Source: DASPJR01 sp035628505
GTDB lineage: Bacteria; Planctomycetota; SZUA-567; H5-PLA8
NCBI GenBank assembly: GCA_035628505.1
Contig: DASPJR010000109.1
Location: 1 to 54,863, forward strand
Length of the DNA stretch: 54,863 nucleotides
Direction of reading: 5' to 3'
Position 1 is the stretch's first letter. Every line of letters begins with the position of its first letter. Below, in pieces: positions 40,412 through 49,700 of the stretch. Under the pieces are notes generated by a model, which saw nothing but the letters and a program-made list of their open reading frames with translations, had not been told where the DNA came from and searched no databases. The translations under genes and the position numbers were made by a program.

Positions 40412-41248
40412 TCAAATTTCTTTGATGGCATCGAGCTTTTCACCAGATGGCTTCAGCTTCACTGCCAGGGCCGTCGGGTCATGGTTGAGCAGCACGAGCG
40501 TGTTGGCGGCGGCGCATTCTTTAAACAGGCGCCGCTTCATCTCGAGCGTTTCAAGCGGGAAGAGATCGTAAGCCATGATCCACGGCAGGTGGCGGTGCGC
40601 CGTCGTTGGCATCATCTCGCCGATAAAAAGCGCGCGCTGCCCGCCGGATTCAATACGAACGGCGCAGTGCCCTGCCGTGTGGCCGCCGGTGCGGAAGAGC
40701 GTGATTCCTGGAACAACTTCGCGCGTCTCCTCGAACGTATCCCAGCCTGTGTCGACGTCGATCGGCGCGATGTTTTCCTGCAGATATGTGCCGCGCTGAA
40801 TCTCGTTCGGCTTTCGCGCCACGTCCAGTTCGCGGCGTTCGACGACATGACGCGCGTTGACGAAGACCGGCTCGGCTTCGCCCTTTGCATTTAGCTGCGT
40901 GTTCCATCCGGCGTGATCGAGATGCAGATGCGTGTGGATCAGGATGGTAATGTCCGAAGGCTTCAGCCCTATGGCGGCGAGTTCCTCAATCAGCCGCGGA
41001 CGCTCGTCAATGGCGTAGATGTCGCGCTGCTTCTCATTCCACTTCCGGCCCAGCCCGCAGTCGATGAGAATGTTGTGCTTTCCTGTGCGGATCAGCGGGC
41101 AGTTGCACGCCAGCAGCATGCGGTTGCGCTCGTCGGCGGGCCGCTCGCGCGTCCACAGTTGCTTTGGCACGATGCCGAACATCGCGCCGCCATCCAGCTT
41201 GAACGTGCCGTCGGTTAGGAGATGAATTTCAAAGTCGCCGAAGTTCAT
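40412..41248 (-). CDS. Metallo-beta-lactamase-fold hydrolase
   Basis: A 278-residue MBL-fold enzyme with the zinc site HTHLHLDHAG (His107, His109, Asp111, His112), an upstream NILIDCGLG strand, the third His in GGHTAGHCAV, and an acidic residue in FIGEMMPT. Related to quorum-quenching lactonases and aryl-sulfatase-like MBL proteins, but the substrate is not determinable. There is no signal peptide, so cytoplasmic. It is part of a minus-strand run from YraN to MoxR. Confidence 0.85.
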   Translation of the reverse strand: MNFGDFEIHLLTDGTFKLDGGAMFGIVPKQLWTRERPADERNRMLLACNCPLIRTGKHNILIDCGLGRKWNEKQRDIYAIDERPRLIEELAAIGLKPSDITILIHTHLHLDHAGWNTQLNAKGEAEPVFVNARHVVERRELDVARKPNEIQRGTYLQENIAPIDVDTGWDTFEETREVVPGITLFRTGGHTAGHCAVRIESGGQRALFIGEMMPTTAHRHLPWIMAYDLFPLETLEMKRRLFKECAAANTLVLLNHDPTALAVKLKPSGEKLDAIKEI

Positions 41249-41287
41249 GGAGGCATGTTAGCGCGGTCCGTGCGAAGTCACAACGCA

Positions 41288-42070
41288 TCAATACCACGAG
41301 CCGAACAGGCGTCGCGCGTTTTCAGTTGTCTGGCGCTCTATTTCGTCGCGTGAGGTTTTTCGCACCTCTGCGAGGATTTCCACGACTTTGCTCAGGTACG
41401 ACGGCTCATTGCGCTGGCCGCGCCAGCCCTGCGGCGGCAGGAACGGGCAGTCCGTTTCGAGAAGTATGCGTTCGGCCGGCAGCGCCGCTACAGCGGCGCG
41501 CACCTCATTGGCTTTGGGATACGTGACGATCCCCCCGAGGCCGAAGTACAAGTCGAGCGCGCTAGCCTTTGCGGCGAATTCAGGCGTGGACGTGAAGCAA
41601 TGCCACACGCCACGCAAGGATGCTCCAGAGGAACGCTGAAACTCCGCAAGCACCTCAATCATCTCCGCTTCCGCCGCGCGGCAATGCAGGATGAACGGTT
41701 TGTTCAGCTCGAGGCTTAGCGCCAGATGATAACGGAACGATTCGAACTGTTTTTCGCGCGGGGCGTTATCGCGGTAAAAATCGAGACCGGTCTCGCCAAT
41801 CGCAACCGTGCGCGAATCGGATGAAGCCAGTTGCTTCAGCTGAGCCGCGACCGAATCCGAAAACACCGCGGCCTCATTGGGATGGACGCCAAGCGCCACG
41901 CGCAGCGCGGGGTGCCCTTCGGCCAGGTCCAGCGTGCGCTGCCATTCGTGAGGCCCGGTGCCAACGACGATGCAGCCGGCCACGCCCGCGTCCGCTGCGC
42001 GCTTCATCACGGCGTCGCGGTCGGCGTTGTAATCAGGAAAGTTCAGATGGCAATGTGTATCGATGATCAT
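41288..42070 (-). CDS. tatD: TatD-family DNase
   Basis: A 260-residue TIM-barrel metallo-nuclease. Metal ligands are His6 and His8 in MIIDTHCHLN, Glu in AIGETGLDFYRD, His in LHCRAAE, His in WHCFTS and Asp in LLETDCPFL. TatD enzymes are 3'-5' exonucleases active on DNA and RNA, often in repair. ATG 42070 overlaps the stop of the PfkB gene as ATGA and begins the conserved motif; 37 upstream residues are inside that gene in another frame. Length is typical. Confidence 0.92.
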   Translation of the reverse strand: MIIDTHCHLNFPDYNADRDAVMKRAADAGVAGCIVVGTGPHEWQRTLDLAEGHPALRVALGVHPNEAAVFSDSVAAQLKQLASSDSRTVAIGETGLDFYRDNAPREKQFESFRYHLALSLELNKPFILHCRAAEAEMIEVLAEFQRSSGASLRGVWHCFTSTPEFAAKASALDLYFGLGGIVTYPKANEVRAAVAALPAERILLETDCPFLPPQGWRGQRNEPSYLSKVVEILAEVRKTSRDEIERQTTENARRLFGSWY

Positions 42071-43062
42071 CTTGCTGCTGCTGCCTGGTAAGTCTTCATC
42101 CGGCTTGCCTGCGTCTTCTGGAACGCGAGAATTTTGCTGATCGGCTTGATCCCCGTCGTGGCACCGACTGCCTGAACGCAATGCGCGCTCACGGCGTTGC
42201 CGAGTTTTGCCGCTTCAACAGGTGACAGGCCGCGCAGCATTCCCGCGATCAGCCCAGCCATGAAACAGTCGCCCGCGCCGAGCGTATCAACGCACTTGAC
42301 GTTGTACACCGGGATCTCGAAATAACCTTCGTCGGTCATCAGTGCGCTGCCGCGTTCGCCGAGCTTCACACCTGCAACGCGCACGCCGCGCTTGCGCAGG
42401 GTCGCGCAGATTTTTTCGGGATCGCGCTCTCCGGTGATCGCCTGTGCTTCGACTTCAGAGGGGAAGAGAATGTCGATGTATTCGTAGCAAGGCGCGAGCA
42501 TGCGGTTCCAGTCGGCCGGCGTGAAGCGGTTATTGATCGCAGTATCGGCGGCGATGTATGCGCCGGCTTTCCTAATCGTCTTCATAACGCTCGCGAGATT
42601 CCTGCCCTCGAGGCTCGGAATGATCGCCAGGCCGCCAAAGCAGACCCACTTCGCGCCTTTAAAGAGCGCCGGATCAATATCCTTCGGCCCGAACGACGCG
42701 TTGGCTGCGAGCGTGTGGAGAATGCGGCGGTTTCCGTTCTTGGGCACCATGATAAAGGAGAAGGATGTCGAATCGGCAGGCGACCTCTTGAGTCCGCGAA
42801 TGTCCACGCCGTGGCGCGAGAGCTCCGAGGCGGCGAACTCTCCGAGGCCGTCCTGGCCAACTTTCGCGGCGAGCCCGACGTTGAGTCCCATCTTGGCGAG
42901 CGCCAGCGCCGTGTTGTTGGCGCAGCCGCCCATATGCATTTCCACGCGGTCAAAGAGCGCGAGGCTGCCTTCGTCAGGAATTTTATCGACATAGACACCG
43001 ACCGCGTCAACAACCACGTTTCCGACACACACGACATCCAGCGTCTTTGCCTTCTTTGCCAT
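42067..43062 (-). CDS. PfkB-family carbohydrate kinase
   Basis: A 331-residue ribokinase-like kinase, MAKKAKTLDVVCVGNVVVDA at the start, substrate strand HMGGCANNTALALAKMGL, and ATP/anion-hole motif DTLGAGDCFMAGLIAG near residue 265 with catalytic Asp. It phosphorylates a sugar or nucleoside; no subfamily is certain. ATG 43062 was chosen over 43074 because GGAGAG lies 5-6 bases upstream. It is coupled to tatD by an ATGA overlap and lies 15 bases after yraN. Confidence 0.9.
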   Translation of the reverse strand: MAKKAKTLDVVCVGNVVVDAVGVYVDKIPDEGSLALFDRVEMHMGGCANNTALALAKMGLNVGLAAKVGQDGLGEFAASELSRHGVDIRGLKRSPADSTSFSFIMVPKNGNRRILHTLAANASFGPKDIDPALFKGAKWVCFGGLAIIPSLEGRNLASVMKTIRKAGAYIAADTAINNRFTPADWNRMLAPCYEYIDILFPSEVEAQAITGERDPEKICATLRKRGVRVAGVKLGERGSALMTDEGYFEIPVYNVKCVDTLGAGDCFMAGLIAGMLRGLSPVEAAKLGNAVSAHCVQAVGATTGIKPISKILAFQKTQASRMKTYQAAAAR

Positions 43063-43076
43063 GGGACTCTCCATTA

Positions 43077-43442
43077 TCAGATGAATGCGCCTTCGATGAT
43101 CCCCGATTCAGACACTTTGCCGTCTTTGCACGCGAGCCATACCACATCAAAGCGGCATGACGGCAGGGCTTTCCCCTTAAAATTCTTCACGCAGAACCAG
43201 TTTGCCGCGCGTTTAACCTTCCCCTGCTTGCCACGCGTGATGGTCTCGGCGGCCGACCCGAACGCGCCGCTGCTGCGCGCGCGAACTTCGGTGAAGACCA
43301 ATGTGTCCTTGTGCCATGTCACCAGGTCCAGTTCGCCTTGCGGACAGGAAAAGTTTCGTGCCACCAGCCTGTCGCCGCGCTTCTTCAAAAGCTGCCAGGC
43401 ATATTCTTCGCCTTCCGCACCGAGTGAATCACGCGCTGCCAT
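43077..43442 (-). CDS. yraN: YraN/UPF0102 family protein
   Basis: A 121-residue member of the small YraN family, a restriction-endonuclease-like fold of unknown role. The pattern is GAEGEEYAWQLLKKRGDRLVARNF, then GELDLV and LVFTEVRAR (here the usual EVK is EVR), which would be the catalytic E-x-D...E-V-K site. The Lys-to-Arg change could lower activity. ATG 43442 is used; a GTG nine bases further up is possible. First gene of the run yraN-pfkB-tatD-MBL-moxR. Confidence 0.85.
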   Translation of the reverse strand: MAARDSLGAEGEEYAWQLLKKRGDRLVARNFSCPQGELDLVTWHKDTLVFTEVRARSSGAFGSAAETITRGKQGKVKRAANWFCVKNFKGKALPSCRFDVVWLACKDGKVSESGIIEGAFI

Positions 43443-43525
43443 AGACGTCACACTTTCACGACGAATTGACGCTCAGTCTGGCGATTGCCAGGCTCATAGG
43501 TTATAGTGTCTAGGGCCGGTTTTGC

Positions 43526-44809
43526 ATGGAGCGAACATTGCAGCAGAAACGAAATTTTATAAAAATTCTCCTCCTGTCAGCTTGTCTGCTGACTTCTTTC
43601 CTTCCCGCCGCTGATCATAATGCCGAGCGCGTTGCTCAGGCCGGCGAACTCAGTGTCCAGAAAAATCACCGCGTTCTGCGGCTCTTCGGAAAAGACATTT
43701 TCGAGCGCGGTTTCGCAGGCGGTTATCTGCTCGCGGAAGAAATCCGCGACGACCTGGATGCTGTGCTAGAGAGCCTTCCGCACTTCGATGCGGCAAAGTA
43801 CGAAACGATGCTGCTGCCATGGGCGAAGAAGAACTTCGTGTGGGATGCGGACGCGCGCGCGGAGCTCGATGGCATTTTCGCCGGAATGTCAGCGCGGCTG
43901 GCGAATAACATGCATTCTAAGGTGCTCAAACGTGCGATGACGCGCGACGATTTGACTGCGATCAATACGATCGCTGATTACTTCGGTCCGGCGTGCTCCG
44001 GCTTCAGCGCCTGGGGCGCCGATACGGACAAGGGCGAACTCGTACACGGCCGCACGCTCGATTTTCCTATCGGCGCCAAAGCTGTCGCGGACCAGGTCAT
44101 CGTTGTGTCTGAAGCGCTTCCTGCTCGCGCAGATGGTCGGCCGGCCCGGCGCGGCTGGATCGCTGTGGGCTGGCCGGGCCTGCTTGGGCAATACACTGGA
44201 ATGAACGCCGACGGCCTCGTTGTATGCCTGCATGACGGTTACAACATCAAGAAGTCGCCTAAGGAAGGTGGCTGCATCGCGCGCGGGCTGCTGCTGCGCC
44301 GCATGCTTGAGGAAGTCGACTGCCTCACCGCAGACCCGGCACCTCAGGCTGCGAAAATGGCGGGAGCTCATGGAAGCGCGTGCGGAAACCTGTTTCATCT
44401 GAGCTGGCCCGCGGCGGCTGCTGCGAAACGTTCGGAGGCGCCCAGCGCGGTGCTCGAGTTCGAGCCGCACGACGACACTGTTCAGATCCGGCGCGCGACA
44501 GATGGCAAGTCGCTGGTGCTCACTAATCATTTCCGTGTGCGGGCCAAGCCCGTTGCGTGCGAGCGATTCAAGAACATCAGCGCCGGAATTGAGCTGCTTG
44601 AAAAAGCCGCGAAGCCGATCGGCTTGATGGAAGCGCGCAAACTGCTGATGTGCGCCGAGCAGCCGGTGGCAGCGCACTCGGTCTATTTCTTTCCCGACCG
44701 GCTCGTGCTTCAGGTGGCGCTAACACGGAACAACGTGATGTCGCCTCGCGTCGCGCCGACGGAGTTCTCATTCAAGGAACTGCTGAAGCCGTCAGCTGAT
44801 GGCCGTTGA
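43526..44809 (+). CDS. Secreted C45-type (acyl-CoA:6-APA acyltransferase-like) autoproteolytic hydrolase
   Basis: A 427-residue exported protein of the C45/AAT-like Ntn-hydrolase family. After a hydrophobic leader (NFIKILLLSACLLTSFLPA) comes a helical pro-part, then the nucleophile Cys157 in ACSGFSAWG, followed by LVHGRTLDFPIG as in related hydrolases. Autocleavage before Cys157 would free the active N-terminus. Substrates of the family include acyl amides and peptides. The upstream region has a TATAGT -10-like box at 43502. The stop lies 18 bases inside the convergent DUF350 gene. Confidence 0.8.
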   Translation: MERTLQQKRNFIKILLLSACLLTSFLPAADHNAERVAQAGELSVQKNHRVLRLFGKDIFERGFAGGYLLAEEIRDDLDAVLESLPHFDAAKYETMLLPWAKKNFVWDADARAELDGIFAGMSARLANNMHSKVLKRAMTRDDLTAINTIADYFGPACSGFSAWGADTDKGELVHGRTLDFPIGAKAVADQVIVVSEALPARADGRPARRGWIAVGWPGLLGQYTGMNADGLVVCLHDGYNIKKSPKEGGCIARGLLLRRMLEEVDCLTADPAPQAAKMAGAHGSACGNLFHLSWPAAAAAKRSEAPSAVLEFEPHDDTVQIRRATDGKSLVLTNHFRVRAKPVACERFKNISAGIELLEKAAKPIGLMEARKLLMCAEQPVAAHSVYFFPDRLVLQVALTRNNVMSPRVAPTEFSFKELLKPSADGR

Positions 44810-45013
44810 GACGATCCAGGACAGGCCGAGGATCACAGAGGCCATCACGATCGCCAGCGCGACGTTGTGGTCTTCTTCAATTTCTTTGCGGATGGAGAAG
44901 GGGCAGACCTTCGACATCGCCCAGAACGAGGCCCCGAATAACAGCACGCCGCACACCGTAAAAATGGCCGACATGGCCATCAATTGCGGCAGTCTTTCCC
45001 ACGTAAAATCCAT
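44792..45013 (-). CDS. yjfL: DUF350 membrane protein (YjfL-like)
   Basis: A 73-residue protein with two hydrophobic helices (AIFTVCGVLLFGASFWAMSK and ALAIVMASVILGLSWIVSTA), each typical of DUF350. In Escherichia coli, DUF350 protein YjfL is encoded with YjfM (DUF1190) and YjfC (GspS-like), the same trio as here. Role unknown, perhaps in the membrane with the glutathionylspermidine-type enzyme. ATG 45013 follows GGAGGGG; the residues upstream lie in the neighbour gene. It overlaps the stop of the convergent hydrolase by 18 bases. Confidence 0.8.
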   Translation of the reverse strand: MDFTWERLPQLMAMSAIFTVCGVLLFGASFWAMSKVCPFSIRKEIEEDHNVALAIVMASVILGLSWIVSTAIS

Positions 45014-45053
45014 CGAGTCCCCCTCCTGCTTTTCTTCTGTCAGTGTGTGCGAT

Positions 45054-46172
45054 TTACGGAACAAAATAGTGCGGCACGAAGCGGCTTAAATTGCCGGTCA
45101 CCGGCGTTGCGTCTTCGCGAATGCCGATTCCCGCTGCTTCGCCACCAATCACCCATGAGCCGATCACTGTATAATTGCCATCGAAACGGGGCAGTTCGGC
45201 CAACTGCTGATACACAAATCCCTCCTCGCCGTACTCGCCGTCCGTGGCCTGCTCGCGCAGACCGCTTTTGATCGTTATGTTAGCGCCTTCGCGGCTGAGC
45301 AGCGGCTTCTCGACGTAGTCATCGCCAAGCGGTTCAGGTGAAAAGTACGCCGGCAGAAGATTTTCGTGGTTCGGGAACATCTCCCAGAGCAGCGCGAGAA
45401 TGCCTTTGTTGCTCCACATCATTTTCCACGCCGGCTCGATCAGGCGCATCGGTTCCTTTAGCAGGTACTTCCCAAACTGCTCGTGTATGAGCCACTCCCA
45501 GGGATAGAGTTTGAAGAGGTCGGCGATGGGCTGATCCTGCAGATCGACAAAGCGGCCGGAATTCCAACCGATGTCCTCGACGAAGATGTGCCGCGCATCG
45601 ACACCGGCCTGAACGGCTGTGTCCATCAGGTATTCGACGTTGCGCAGATCTTCTTCATGCTCCTTGATGCACGCAAAATACTGCGGTCCATTCGGCCGAA
45701 TGGATTTCCATGATGCGATGAGTTTCTCGTGAATGGAATTGAACTGGTCGCGCGACGGATAGAGCTCCTGCAGCCAGTGCCACTGAACGACCGCCGCTTC
45801 CAGCAGCGACGTGGGCGTATCGGCGTTGTATTCAAGCAGCTTCGGCGCGGACTTGCCGTCGAAGCGCAAGTCGAAGCGCCCGTAGAGCGACGGATCGTCA
45901 CGGTTCCAGGAATCGGTGATCAGATCATGGAAGGCGTGCGGAATCGCCAGGCGCTCATACAAGTTTTCGTCAACGATGCGCTGGCCGGCTTCAACGCAGA
46001 GTTCCTGAAGAGCCGACGTCGCTGCTTCAAGCGTGTCGATCTCGCGCGCGCTGAATTCGTAACAGGCCGATTCGTCCCAATACACAGTCCCTTCAGGCGA
46101 ATGAAAACTTAGACCGAGCTCTTCAACTTTGGATTGCCAGCCGCTGCGGGGCTGAAGGCGATGTCGTCTCAT
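45054..46172 (-). CDS. yjfC: Glutathionylspermidine-synthase-like ATP-grasp enzyme (YjfC/YgiC-like)
   Basis: A 372-residue ATP-grasp protein of the YgiC/YjfC family. Key phrases are RFDLRFDGKSAPKLLEYNADTPT, NVEYLMDTAVQAG, LFKLYPWEWLIHEQFGK and KPLLSREGANI, matching the synthetase domain of glutathionylspermidine synthase. It probably ligates a carboxyl group to an amine with ATP. It lacks the amidase half of full GspS. It is coupled to the upstream lipoprotein by an ATGA overlap and lies 40 bases before the DUF350 gene. Confidence 0.88.
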   Translation of the reverse strand: MRRHRLQPRSGWQSKVEELGLSFHSPEGTVYWDESACYEFSAREIDTLEAATSALQELCVEAGQRIVDENLYERLAIPHAFHDLITDSWNRDDPSLYGRFDLRFDGKSAPKLLEYNADTPTSLLEAAVVQWHWLQELYPSRDQFNSIHEKLIASWKSIRPNGPQYFACIKEHEEDLRNVEYLMDTAVQAGVDARHIFVEDIGWNSGRFVDLQDQPIADLFKLYPWEWLIHEQFGKYLLKEPMRLIEPAWKMMWSNKGILALLWEMFPNHENLLPAYFSPEPLGDDYVEKPLLSREGANITIKSGLREQATDGEYGEEGFVYQQLAELPRFDGNYTVIGSWVIGGEAAGIGIREDATPVTGNLSRFVPHYFVP

Positions 46173-46651
46173 GAGGAGATGGAACTCCGTGAACTGCTGC
46201 CGAATCCGCCGCGCACCGTCGTGCTGTGCGAGCCGGATGACTTAGACGAGGAGCGTACCGTCGGCGTGCTAGAGCGGTTTGGCGTAACCGGTGTGCGCCA
46301 GGAGTCCTTCGACGAATATTGCGTGCCCCCGGACCGCGACGATCCGCTCGAGGACGACCCGCCTGAGAGCGTGCCTCCGGACCAGCGTGAGCGCGATCCA
46401 CCTGATGGAATGTAGATGTGGCTGGAGGAGGAGTGCCGCGTGCCGCTCGTGTTGGTTGAGCCGCCTGTGACAACTCCGGAATTTCCCGCGCCGGCTGTTC
46501 CGGACCGCAGCTGCTGCTCCTTCTCCTTTTCCTTTTCTTCTTCCTGCGTGAGCGGCGGCAAGACCGGTGGCGGAGGTGGCGGCGGCGGACTGCCGCAGCC
46601 TTGAGCCACCGCGCCGAGCAATACGAGCATGACCACGCGCGACTTTTTCAT
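46169..46651 (-). CDS. yjfM: Low-complexity DUF1190-like lipoprotein
   Basis: A 160-residue lipoprotein: signal MKKSRVVMLVLLGAVAQGC with lipobox AQGC, then SPPPPPPPPVLPPL, a Glu/Lys stretch and a Ser/Gly-rich tail ending VRGGFGSSSRSSISS. The RGGFG ending and its place next to the GspS-like gene suggest the DUF1190 (YgiB/YjfM) family, but the sequence is mostly low complexity, so assignment rests largely on context. It could be a surface-exposed envelope protein. No strong ribosome-binding site precedes ATG 46651. Confidence 0.65.
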   Translation of the reverse strand: MKKSRVVMLVLLGAVAQGCGSPPPPPPPPVLPPLTQEEEKEKEKEQQLRSGTAGAGNSGVVTGGSTNTSGTRHSSSSHIYIPSGGSRSRWSGGTLSGGSSSSGSSRSGGTQYSSKDSWRTPVTPNRSSTPTVRSSSKSSGSHSTTVRGGFGSSSRSSISS

Positions 46652-46739
46652 AGGGGACCATCGTTCTCCACATGACGAATTGATAATGTAAGGATTACCA
46701 CAAGGGAGGACGCGTGAGCGTTACAAATGGCGGGAATTT

Positions 46740-49700
46740 TTAGAATCGGGCATTTTCCTTCGGCTCTTCCTTCACCTTCAGCGCGGCCGGGACGTGGACA
46801 GGCTGCTGCAGTGTGATCTGCCGCGTCAACGTCCACGATTCGTCGATAGCGAATTGTGTCAGCGCATTCAGGTACGCCGACGTTCCCTCGGCGCTGCGAA
46901 AATCTTTTTCGTAAACACTGCCCGTGTAGTTCATCAGGAAAACGCTGCGCCCGGTCTTGCCGTACTCTGCCGGATAGGCGACCAGCGCGTGGCCTGCGAC
47001 CATGTTGCCGTTTTCAACATAACCCTTCAGCCCGCCGGTTTTCCCCTCGGCCTGAGCCTTCAGAATTTTGAAACGGTAGCCTTTGTACGATGCCGTGCTG
47101 CCTGGAGAGCCTTCGGCGTCGGCGTACTGGCGCGGCAGCAGCGCCGCCTCGCACAGCCCCGGATTTTTCTTCGCTTCGCCCGAGCGGATGGACTGCGCGT
47201 ATTCCAGAATGCCGTCGTGGTCGTAGTCTTTCTGATGATACATTTCCTGCGCTTTTCCGTATGCGATGCAGGAAAGCACCGCACGGATTTCGTTCACGGA
47301 AACATCCATCTCGGGGAAGAGCTTCTTTGCGGCGATGCCGATCTCTTCCAGCGCAGTCGCTGCCGCGGCGCGGATTTCCCAGTCCGTATCGCGCAGCGCG
47401 GTGATCAGCGCCGGAACACTGACCTTCGCCGCCGCGCCCATTCCGCCAAGAATCTTTACCGCAGCCATGCGGACCGTCGGGTCCTCGTCTTTAACGGCCT
47501 GCTGAAGGCTCTGGAGCACGACCGGATCATCCGGGCCGATTGCGCGCAGAGCGGTGAGGACGCTACGCCGCAGCTTGACTGGCGCGTCAGGTTTCAAAAG
47601 CGCGGCGAGCTCCGGGATAGCCGCTTTTGCAGACGGCCCCATGTTGGTCAGCGCGGTTATGACAACTCTCTGAGCTTCTGGATCAGGATTGGCGAGTGCT
47701 GCCTTCAGCGCGTTCACGGCAGGCGCTCCAAGGCGCTCGACCACGCGCAGCGCCGCGGTACGCACCACCGTGTTTTCATCATTCAGGGCAACGGACAGCG
47801 CCGGCACAGCCGCCGCGCCCATCGATTCCAGCGCGCGCATGGCAGCGGTCTGAGTTGTTCCCACGGGTTCTTTGAGCATCTCGACCAGCGCTGGGATCGC
47901 AGCGGCGGCCGGCGGTCCCATCTGTGCGAGCACTCCCGCGGCACCTCGGCGCATGGCTGCATTGTCGTCTTTCAATGCGGCGGTGAGCAGCGGAATTGCG
48001 GCGGTATTCTTTTCGAGCGCTGTCGTTACTCCACGGCGCACGTCGCTGGTCTCGTCTTTCAGCGCGCTGATGAGCACCGGAAGGCCTTCGGCGTCGACGC
48101 GTGCCAATGCAGTCGATGCCGCACGATGCAGGCGCGTGCTGGTTTTCAGGCTTGCAACAAGTGCCACAATAGCCTGCTTGCTCGGGCTGCCGATCGCTGC
48201 GAGCGCGTTCGCAGCCGCCTCGCGCACGGAACTGTCATCGTCTTTCAGCAGATCGACAAGGGCCGGCATCGCTGACTGCGCTGCTGCTCCAAGGCGCTGA
48301 GCGAACACTGCCGCCGCGAGGCGCACGTCCGCCAGTTTGGATTTCATGTTCGCGGCAAGCACCGGGACGGTGGCTTTGCCGTCTGGATCGATCACCTTCA
48401 GTGCGTTGATTGCTTCCTGGGACAGCGCGGCCGTTCTATCCGCCGCCGCCTGCACCAGCTGCGGCACGGCTTCGCTCGCCGCGGGACCCAGCGTGGCCAG
48501 AAGGCTGATCACCTGTATGCGGCCATCCACCGTTTTGCCCGGAAGAGCTTCAAGCAGCAGCGTTACGTCGGTTTTCGGGTCGAGACCGATTTTGCGAATG
48601 GTGTCCGCGATCGGTCGAGGATTGGTCGTCTCGTGAATGCCGGCGATCAGCGCAGGAACAGCATCGCGAGCAGCCGTGCCGAATCCAGAGAGCGCTTCGG
48701 CAGCGCGCTGGCGCACTTCCGCCTGGGTATCCTTCAAGGACGCGATGAGAACTGGGATTGCCATTGCTGCCGCGTTCGGATTCTTTCCCAGCACTTCAAG
48801 TGCTTTGGCACGCACGCTGGCGTGTTCATCTTTTGCTACGCGCAGCAGCGCGGCGAAAACCGCAGAACGGTTCTCGGCCTGGATGTCATACACTGGATTG
48901 GGCTGCCCGGGCTGCGGAACGGGGTTCAGCATATTTCCCAGGATCGTCGCCGAAAGCAGGCGCACGTCGGCCACTTTGTCGTTCAGGCCGTCCATCACTG
49001 GCAGGTACGCATCCTTGGCGTCTTTGTGCGGCAGCAGAACCGCGAGCGCCCTGACCGCCTGGACGCGCACAGTCGGCTCGTCGTCCTTGAGCAGTTCAAT
49101 CAGCGGCGTGAGCGCATCGCTGCAGGCTGGACCGGCCTTCGTGATTGCTTCGATCGACTTCAGCCGGACGGGAAGATCGGGATCACGCATGCCGATGATC
49201 AGCTCGGAAAGGACCACAGGCGAGGCCGGCGCAATCTGTGAAAGCGCTTCGGTGACGGCTTTGCGGACGTCAGCGTTTTCTTCTTTCAGCGCCGCGAGGA
49301 GAGTCGGAATAGATTCCTGCGCAGCGGGGCCCAGATTGCCGATCGCTGCCGCTGCCGCGGCGCGCACGGCAACGTGGTCGTCCTTGAGCGCAGCGGAAAG
49401 CGCCGGCAGAATGCGCGCGTCTTTCTGCTGAATGCGGCCGAGCGCGCGCGCAGCGCCGGCGCGCACCTCCCAGAATTCGTGCTGCGCGACGCCCGAAAGG
49501 GCGGGGATGGCTTCGACGCCAATGCGGGCCAGCGCTTCGCAAACCCGATTGTACGCGTCAGTGCCCGGCTTAAGCTTCAGGCAATCAATCAATGCAGGCA
49601 GCGCTTCAGCCCCCTCGGCGCCAAAGGATCCGATGATTTCGGCGATGACTGCGCGGGAGTCTGCCTCGCCTTCTTTCAGTGCGGGGATCAGCATAGGCAC

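Noticed and set aside
39764..40894. 376-residue plus-strand frame across moxR and MBL genes
   Set aside because: It spans two confident minus-strand genes and their gap.
46794..48275. 493-residue plus-strand frame opposite the HEAT gene
   Set aside because: Antisense shadow of GC-rich repeats; composition is Arg/His-rich with no domain.
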